From: JAXGQD01 sp964574395 | GTDB lineage: Bacteria > Bacillota > Clostridia > Saccharofermentanales > Fastidiosipilaceae | Assembly: GCA_964574395.1 (NCBI GenBank) | Contig: CAZNNL010000017.1 | Location: 1 to 38,891 of the forward strand | Length of the DNA stretch: 38,891 bases | Direction: 5' to 3' | Part shown: one piece after another, positions 33,428 to 38,891 of the stretch | Numbering within the stretch: position 1 is the first letter of the stretch | Layout: each line of letters opens with the position of its first letter | Made by a program: the position numbers and the translations under genes | Notes under the pieces: generated by a model | The model's database searches: none | The model's input: the letters and a program-made list of their open reading frames with translations, nothing else | Told to the model about the DNA's origin: nothing

Positions 33428-34534
33428 ATGGAAAACGACACAAGGCATGAGCCGCATCTAGATGAAATGCAAGACCCATCGCTTAAAAGACATATGTTTA
33501 GCACCCAAGTTGATCTTTCAAAGTTCACCTTAGCAACGGACGCTGAAAAAGAACAACAAGTCATTATGCGAGAATCGACGACCTTTTTTAAGGACGGCAT
33601 CAAAAAACTATCGAAAAACTTTTTGGCCATGGCGAGTATTTTTGTACTTGTGTTCATTATGGTTTTGATTTTTGTAGTGCCGAGTGTCGTGCCTTATGGC
33701 TATGATGAAGTGATTCGTGTAAACGGAAAGCGCGATCGTGGCTTGGCCAATCTTGCCCCCTTTACTTATTCGGAGATGGAACAAAAATACATCGATGAGG
33801 GTGGAGAGGTCTTTCCGCACATCATGGGTACGGATGAGATTGGGCGCGACTACTTTGTGCGCGTGATTTATGGGACGAGGGTTTCGCTTGCGGTTGGGTT
33901 TTTTGCCAGCCTCGTGGTGCTTTTGATAGGTCTCGTCTACGGTTCAATCTCAGGTTACTTTGGCGGCAAACTCGACATGGTCATGATGCGGATCGTGGAT
34001 ATTATTTATTCTTTGCCGGACACGCTGGTGATTATAGTTCTGTCGGTTGTATTTGATCAGACTTTAAAGAACGCAATTAGCGGCACGATTTTGGCAAAAA
34101 TAGGCACGAACATGATTAGTATATTTATCGTCTACGGCCTACTTTATTGGGTTAGCATGGCGAGATTGGTGCGTGGACAAATCCTGAGCATCAAGGAAAA
34201 TGAGTACGTTTTGGCGGCTCAATCTATTGGTGCTAGTTCGGGGCGCATAATACGGAAGCACATTTTGCCAAACACAATGGGTGTCATCTTTATATCAACC
34301 GCCCTTCAAATTCCTTCGGCAATTTTTACCGAAAGCTTCCTTAGCTTCATCGGACTTGGCGTACAAAAGCCCATGCCCAGCTTAGGCTCACTTGCATCGC
34401 AAGCGCGATCGGGTTTGCAGAGTTTTCCTTTCAAATTAATTTTCCCGGCGCTGATGATTTGTCTTATCGTGTTAGCATTCAACTTGTTAGGCGATGGACT
34501 GCGCGATGCCTTTGACCCGAAATTGAGGAAGTAA
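33428..34534 (+). CDS. oppC: Oligopeptide ABC transporter permease OppC
   Basis: 368 residues, somewhat long because of an extended hydrophilic N-terminus (about 65 residues) before the first helix. Other landmarks are an extracytoplasmic stretch with HIMGTDEIGRDYFVRVIYG, and the EAA loop YVLAAQSIGASSGRIIRKHI. It ends DGLRDAFDPKLRK, as the family does. AAGGAT precedes the start. It pairs with OppB in the membrane, and oppD starts two bases after its stop. Confidence 0.95.
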   Translation: MENDTRHEPHLDEMQDPSLKRHMFSTQVDLSKFTLATDAEKEQQVIMRESTTFFKDGIKKLSKNFLAMASIFVLVFIMVLIFVVPSVVPYGYDEVIRVNGKRDRGLANLAPFTYSEMEQKYIDEGGEVFPHIMGTDEIGRDYFVRVIYGTRVSLAVGFFASLVVLLIGLVYGSISGYFGGKLDMVMMRIVDIIYSLPDTLVIIVLSVVFDQTLKNAISGTILAKIGTNMISIFIVYGLLYWVSMARLVRGQILSIKENEYVLAAQSIGASSGRIIRKHILPNTMGVIFISTALQIPSAIFTESFLSFIGLGVQKPMPSLGSLASQARSGLQSFPFKLIFPALMICLIVLAFNLLGDGLRDAFDPKLRK

Positions 34535-34535
34535 C

Positions 34536-35549
34536 ATGAGTAATAATCTATTAAGTGTAAGAGACCTGCAAACGACTTTCTTCACGGAAGAAGGCGAAGT
34601 AAAAGCAGTCAATCACGTGAGTTTTAATCTTGAACGTGGAAAAGTCCTAGGCATCGTTGGTGAGTCGGGTTCTGGCAAAAGCGTCACGGCCTATTCCATC
34701 CTTCGCATTCTTGATCCCGCGGCCAAAATTGTTGGCGGCGAAGTTTTATTGGATGGTGTTGATCTAGTTCAACTCCCAGAAGACGAGATGCGAAAAATTC
34801 GTGGCGAACGTATCAGCATCATTTTCCAAGACCCCATGACCTCTCTCAATCCCGTCTATACCATTGGTAACCAAATTATGGAGGGCATACGCCTCCACAC
34901 TGATCGTGACCACAGCCAAGTGCGCGCACGAGCGTTAGAACTTTTAGAGTTGGTTGGCATCAACGAACCAGCTAAACGTTTGAAACAGTACCCACACGAA
35001 TTGTCCGGCGGTATGCGCCAACGCGTTATGATAGCGATGGCTCTGGCGGTTGAACCAGATATACTGATTGCCGATGAGCCGACAACGGCTTTGGACGTCA
35101 CCATCCAAGCGCAAATTCTCGAGCAAATAAAAGACATCCAGAAACAAATGGGCATGGCCGTCATCATGATTACGCATGACCTTGGGGTTATCGCAGACAT
35201 GTGCGACGAAATAATCGTGCTCTATGCCGGGCGCGTGTGCGAACGCGGAACCGCCGATGAAATCTTCTATAATCCGCGCCATGAGTACACCAAAGGTTTG
35301 ATTCACTCCATTCCAAAACTGGTCAAAACAGACGCCAAACTCGTACCGATCGCAGGAACTCCGCTTGATTTACTGAATTTACCAAACGGTTGCTTTTTTG
35401 CTGCACGTTGCGCGTCGGCCATGAAAATTTGCTTGGAAGAACAACCCGCTGAGCTCCGCATCAACGAAAACCATCTGGCATCTTGCTGGGTGAACGTCCG
35501 AGAACAATTGCAAGAATCAGCAACACAGGAATGGGAGGCGGATAATTAA
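34536..35549 (+). CDS. oppD: Oligopeptide ABC transporter ATPase OppD
   Basis: 337 residues. Walker A GESGSGKS (42-49), the Q-loop in IIFQDPMTSLNP, the ABC signature LSGGM (156-160), Walker B ILIADEP (176-182) and the H-loop in ITHDLGV are all intact. The C-terminal oligopeptide/dipeptide domain has the Cys set in GCFFAARCASAMKIC and ASCW. It overlaps oppF by one base (TAATG), so the two ATPases are translationally coupled. Confidence 0.96.
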   Translation: MSNNLLSVRDLQTTFFTEEGEVKAVNHVSFNLERGKVLGIVGESGSGKSVTAYSILRILDPAAKIVGGEVLLDGVDLVQLPEDEMRKIRGERISIIFQDPMTSLNPVYTIGNQIMEGIRLHTDRDHSQVRARALELLELVGINEPAKRLKQYPHELSGGMRQRVMIAMALAVEPDILIADEPTTALDVTIQAQILEQIKDIQKQMGMAVIMITHDLGVIADMCDEIIVLYAGRVCERGTADEIFYNPRHEYTKGLIHSIPKLVKTDAKLVPIAGTPLDLLNLPNGCFFAARCASAMKICLEEQPAELRINENHLASCWVNVREQLQESATQEWEADN

Positions 35550-36508
35550 TGTCTGAATACCTATTAGAAGTCAAAGACTTATGTCAATATTTCCCCGTTA
35601 AAAGCGGTTTTTTTGGCACTGTCCCACTCAAAGCGGTTGACGGTGTCTCGTTCAATATCAAAAGAGGCGAAACCTTAGGTTTGGTTGGTGAGTCAGGTTG
35701 TGGCAAAACCACGGTCGGCCGCACGCTACTCCAACTCTACAAACCCACTTCCGGTCAGGTCTTCTTCGAGGGCGAAGAAGTAACCACAAAAAACATCAAT
35801 CATTTCCGCAAAAAAATGCAAATGGTTTTTCAAGACCCCTATTCCTCACTCAACCCACGCATGACAGTCGGTGACATCGTCGGAGAACCCTTGGATGTGC
35901 ACAAGCTTTGCAAAAACAATCGCGAAAGAGAAGCCAAAGTCCAAAGCCTACTTGAACTAGTTGGCCTAAACAGTGAGCACGCCAACCGCTATGCACATGA
36001 ATTCTCCGGTGGCCAACGTCAGCGCATCGGCATCGCCCGCGCTTTGGCCGTTGATCCCCAATTTATCGTGTGTGACGAATCCGTCTCTGCATTAGACGTT
36101 TCCATTCAAGCGCAAGTGCTTAATATGTTTAAAGAAGTACAGACACGCCTAAATCTCTCCTACCTATTCATCGCTCACGACATTCTTGTCGTCTCTTACA
36201 TGAGCGACCGCATTGCAGTTATGTACTTAGGCAAAATCATCGAAATGGCCGACACTATGGATGTAATTAGTAAGCCAACACATCCATACACGGAGTCGCT
36301 ATTTTCGGCTATCCCTTTGCCAGACCCCAAATCCGCTAGAGAGAGCAAACGTATTGTTTTGGAAGGGGATGTCCCAAGCCCCATGTATATCCCTAGTGGT
36401 TGTGCATTCCGCAATCGCTGCAAGTACGCCACGCAGATTTGTACGGATGTGACCCCAGAACTAACCGATCGCGGTGGTAAACACATGGTGGCCTGTCATA
36501 ATCGTTAA
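35549..36508 (+). CDS. oppF: Oligopeptide ABC transporter ATPase OppF
   Basis: 319 residues. The typical LCQYFPVKSGFFG start precedes Walker A GESGCGKTT (47-55). The signature FSGGQRQR, the Walker B region FIVCDESVSALD and the H-loop FIAHDI follow. The C-terminal domain has GCAFRNRCKYATQIC and VACH. It forms the heterodimeric motor with OppD. A 188-base gap with its own promoter separates it from the binding-protein gene. Confidence 0.96.
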   Translation: MSEYLLEVKDLCQYFPVKSGFFGTVPLKAVDGVSFNIKRGETLGLVGESGCGKTTVGRTLLQLYKPTSGQVFFEGEEVTTKNINHFRKKMQMVFQDPYSSLNPRMTVGDIVGEPLDVHKLCKNNREREAKVQSLLELVGLNSEHANRYAHEFSGGQRQRIGIARALAVDPQFIVCDESVSALDVSIQAQVLNMFKEVQTRLNLSYLFIAHDILVVSYMSDRIAVMYLGKIIEMADTMDVISKPTHPYTESLFSAIPLPDPKSARESKRIVLEGDVPSPMYIPSGCAFRNRCKYATQICTDVTPELTDRGGKHMVACHNR

Positions 36509-36522
36509 TGCTTCAAGCTGCA

Positions 36523-36576
36523 ATTGTGACGCGATTGTGAATGATTGTGGCAAAATAAACGCTTATCAAGTATAAT
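36523..36576 (+). promoter_or_regulatory. oppA promoter region with three phased ATTGTG repeats
   Basis: A consensus TATAAT (36571-36576) has only a weak -35 (near TGGCAA). Upstream, ATTGTG occurs at 36523, 36534 and 36544, spaced 11 and 10 bases, about one helical turn. This pattern suits an activator that makes up for the poor -35. The leader to the ATG is about 115 bases and ends with AAGGAGG. Confidence 0.6.
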
Positions 36577-36696
36577 GGCTACTTATATCAAACAACTTAT
36601 GCTTCTAAGCATGCACAATGTTTCTAACTACAATGAACTTGTAGAGGAAAATAGAATCCAAAACTTCTCGAAAAGAAGAAAACAAGGAGGATACAA

Positions 36697-38487
36697 ATGA
36701 AAAAAATATTGGCACTCGCCCTTACTTTAGCATTAGCAATGGCAACCATTGCTTGTGGAGCAAGTGGCGCAACAACCACGGCTGCTGGCGAAACTACAGC
36801 TGCTGCTGAAGAAACCACGGCTGCTGGTGAAACCACTGCTGCTGCCGAAGAAACCACGACTGAGGCCGCCGCCGCAGTTGAAAAGATTGAATGGGCTGCT
36901 TATGACAAACTCATCGCAGACATCAAAGCTGAGACTGATTTTGCTGTACGTGAAAAATTAATGCACGAAGCAGAAGACATGTTGATGGACACCGGTGCTT
37001 TGGTACCCATCTACTACTACAATGACATCTATATGGCTAAACCTAGCCTGGAAGGTATGTATTCCAACCAGTATGGTTTTAAATTCTTCCACAAAGCTAC
37101 AAACGGCGACAGCACCACGCTTCGTCTCCAAGTTGCTTCAGAACCCGACCGTCTGGATCCTGCTCTGAACTCATCAGTAGACGGTGCTATTTTAGCGCTG
37201 GCTTCTTTTGCTGGCCTCTTCACCTATGATGAAGAAGGACAAGTTGTTCCAGAACTCGCTGAAAGCTACACCGTATCTGAAGATGGTAAGACCTATGAAA
37301 TCGTCCTCAAAGATGGTTTGACCTGGTCCGATGGTAGTGAACTGAACGCCAAAGACTTCGAATATGCCTGGAAGCGCGTAGCTAACCCTGAAACAGGTGC
37401 AGACTACTCCTACATGTTCGACCAATTCGAAGGTTACGGAGAAGACGGTAAAGAAATCAATGTAACTGCTTCAGAAGATGGCAAAACCTTAACAGCTGTC
37501 CTCAAAAGCCCAGTCGCATACTTCTTAGACCTCTTGGCATTCCCTGCTTACTTACCAGTCAATCAAGACGCAGTCGAAAACGCTGAAGGCTACAAAGATG
37601 CTGATGGCAACGTAGTCAACCCTGGCGCATGGGCACTCGAAGCTGGATTTGTTTCTAACGGTGCTTATACACTCGAATCATGGACTCATAACGAGAGCAT
37701 GGTTTATGTCAAAAACCCCAACTACTATGATGCTGACGCAGTTACAATCGAGCGTCTAGAATTCATGCTGAGTGCTGATGATGCTGCTGTCTATGCTGCA
37801 TACAACTCTGGCGACCTAGACTTCATCGATACCATTCCTGCTGACGAAATCACAGGACTCTTAGACAATCCTGAATTCCATATCATTTCACAATTAGGTA
37901 CTTACTACCTGACCTTCAATGTTAACGCAGATATTTTCGCTGGCAAAACAGTCGAAGAAGCTAAAGCCCTGCGTAAAGCAATCAGCGCTCTCATCGATCG
38001 TAACTACATCATCGAGACCGTTGCTCAAGCTGGTCAAATCCTAGCTACCTCTTTCATCCCTGCCGGTATGGCTGATGGCCACGGCGGCGTCTTCAAAACT
38101 GCCGACGCTGACTCAACCTATCCTGTTGGCGATGGTTACTACCAAGAAGAACCTGATGTAGCAGCAGCACTTGCTCTACTCGAAGAAGCTGGTTTCACAC
38201 TTGATGGCGATAAGCTCTCAGCTGATACTCCGCTCGACTTCACCTACATCACTAACGCTGGTACTGGACACGAAGGTATCGCACAAGTTATCCAACAGGA
38301 CCTCCAACAAGTTGGCATCAACATGGAAATCAAAACTGCTGACTGGAACGTCTTCTTGAACGAGCGTAAAGCTGGTAACTTCGTCATGGCCCGTAACGGC
38401 TGGATTGCTGACTTCAACGATCCTATCAACATGCTTGAAATGTGGACCTCTGACAGCGGCAACAACGACGCTCAACTCGGAAAATAA
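36697..38487 (+). CDS. oppA: Oligopeptide-binding lipoprotein OppA, apparently circularly permuted
   Basis: 596 residues. A lipoprotein signal ends at TIAC (Cys20), and a low-complexity linker with two copies of a 13-residue Ala/Glu/Thr repeat follows (29-54). Residues about 62-135 (YDKLIADIK, MHEAEDMLMDTGALVPIYYY, then MYSNQYGFKFFHKAT) match the usual C-terminal end of the SBP_bac_5 family. Only after that, from about 138, does the normal N-terminus begin (LRLQVASEPDRLDPALNSSVDG), continuing through SDGSELNAKDFEYAWKRV to MARNGWIADFNDPINM. The protein stops at NNDAQLGK, exactly where the missing C-terminal segment would normally follow. The order is thus rearranged with nothing lost. In this family both termini lie in the same lobe, so such a protein could fold. 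It is the last gene of the opp operon and has its own promoter and terminator. Confidence 0.88.
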   Translation: MKKILALALTLALAMATIACGASGATTTAAGETTAAAEETTAAGETTAAAEETTTEAAAAVEKIEWAAYDKLIADIKAETDFAVREKLMHEAEDMLMDTGALVPIYYYNDIYMAKPSLEGMYSNQYGFKFFHKATNGDSTTLRLQVASEPDRLDPALNSSVDGAILALASFAGLFTYDEEGQVVPELAESYTVSEDGKTYEIVLKDGLTWSDGSELNAKDFEYAWKRVANPETGADYSYMFDQFEGYGEDGKEINVTASEDGKTLTAVLKSPVAYFLDLLAFPAYLPVNQDAVENAEGYKDADGNVVNPGAWALEAGFVSNGAYTLESWTHNESMVYVKNPNYYDADAVTIERLEFMLSADDAAVYAAYNSGDLDFIDTIPADEITGLLDNPEFHIISQLGTYYLTFNVNADIFAGKTVEEAKALRKAISALIDRNYIIETVAQAGQILATSFIPAGMADGHGGVFKTADADSTYPVGDGYYQEEPDVAAALALLEEAGFTLDGDKLSADTPLDFTYITNAGTGHEGIAQVIQQDLQQVGINMEIKTADWNVFLNERKAGNFVMARNGWIADFNDPINMLEMWTSDSGNNDAQLGK

Positions 38488-38586
38488 GTCCCTTTTGTAA
38501 GCCGAACGGCGCGGCACGCGTTAAGTCTTGCACTCTACAAACCGGGCCGAAGCCACACGCTAAGCATCACGTTTAGTAAAATCAAT

Positions 38587-38640
38587 AAGATTGCCTTATC
38601 TGACAAAAGTCGGGTGGGCAATCTTTTTTTGTTCGACTGG
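38587..38640 (+). terminator. Rho-independent terminator after oppA
   Basis: AAGATTGCC (38587-38595) pairs with GGCAATCTT (38627-38635) and is followed by a T run. It lies 100 bases after the oppA stop. I see no gene between them. Confidence 0.75.
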
Positions 38641-38682
38641 GATTTGTGTGGTTTGGGTGCTGAGTTCGGTGGGTTTTGTGGG

Positions 38683-38723
38683 CTTTGTGTGCAGCTTTGG
38701 GTGGACTTTGTGTGCAGCTTTGG
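38683..38723 (+). repeat. Short direct repeat, 18 bp twice with period 23
   Basis: CTTTGTGTGCAGCTTTGG occurs at 38683-38700 and 38706-38723. The second copy runs into the TGGCCAA that opens the palindromic unit at 38721. Confidence 0.7.
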
Positions 38724-38830
38724 CCAACTTTTCAAGCAGGGTAGGTGACAGCGGCTCGAAAACCTCTCCCGCCTGTAAACTTGCCCATTTTGGGGTCTGC
38801 TTTGGTCAACTTTTCAAGCAAGGCAGGTGT
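38721..38830 (+). repeat. Palindromic tandem repeat array F (67-bp unit, period 82)
   Basis: A full unit runs from TGGCCAA (38721) to TTGCCCA (38787). After a 15-bp spacer a second unit starts with TGGTCAA at 38803, a period of 82 bp as at 13010. The left-arm sequence CAACTTTTCAAGC is shared with array E. The second unit diverges before its right end. No gene is seen from 38641 to the window end. Confidence 0.78.
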
Positions 38831-38891
38831 CAGAAGCGGGGGTGGGGACAAAAAGTTGGACTCAGAAAGGAAACGAGTCCATGTATACGAA

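Overview
The window looks like a draft or metagenome-derived scaffold from an anaerobic Firmicute, most likely a Clostridia-class bacterium. The evidence is a sortase-anchored LPXTG wall protein, strong AGGAGG-type ribosome binding sites, Rho-independent terminators with U tracts, PTS transport, and a corrinoid methyl-transfer system with a reductive activase, which is typical of strict anaerobes. I cannot assign a genus. A run of exactly 100 N (13113-13212) marks a scaffold gap inside a repeat array. No rRNA, tRNA or CRISPR array was recognised.

Layout. 1-5770: the 3' end of a group II intron, a degenerate direct repeat, then a giant ten-repeat Cna_B-type LPXTG adhesin that lacks a recognisable start and signal peptide. 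6063-7490: apt and an alpha/beta-hydrolase. 7661-18117: a two-part C1 locus. Part one is a UlaA-type PTS EIIC, a PTS EIIB, a UroD-family methyltransferase and a corrinoid protein, closed by a terminator. Then come a small membrane protein and a DeoR regulator on the other strand. Part two is an MtaA-like UroD protein fused to a thioredoxin-like domain, a CobW-type GTPase, a 2Fe-2S/ASKHA corrinoid activase (RACo type) and a Cys-rich DUF2284 protein. 18157-22494 (minus strand): aquaporin, azlCD, an AHSA1 protein, a VOC gene broken by one in-frame stop, and a YicG/TRIC-type membrane protein. 22696-25962: an unknown membrane protein and an arsenic-type operon (arsR, ArsP-like permease, thioredoxin-like protein, arsC) with two matching operators. 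26290-31944: Crp-like regulator divergent from a membrane polyferredoxin, padR with a DUF2812 gene, a flavodoxin-fold protein, a GNAT acetyltransferase and an MFS carrier. 32418-38640: an oligopeptide ABC transporter in the order B-C-D-F-A.

How the genes work together. The C1 locus reads as a PTS that brings in (and may phosphorylate) a methylated compound. A UroD-type methyltransferase would then move its methyl group to the corrinoid protein, the MtaA-like fusion would pass it to a final acceptor, and the RACo protein would reactivate oxidised corrinoid. The DeoR regulator may sense the phosphorylated substrate. The substrate and final acceptor are not visible in the sequence.

Two observations stand out. 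First, the substrate-binding protein of the opp operon appears circularly permuted: the segment that normally forms the C-terminus of the family lies directly after the lipoprotein signal and linker, and the protein stops where that segment should begin. Second, at least six intergenic loci carry tandem imperfect palindromes bounded by TGGnCAA and TTGnCCA (one copy TGGACGA). Four loci share a 77-bp unit on a 102-bp period, and two share a 67-bp unit on an 82-bp period, even where the sequences themselves differ.
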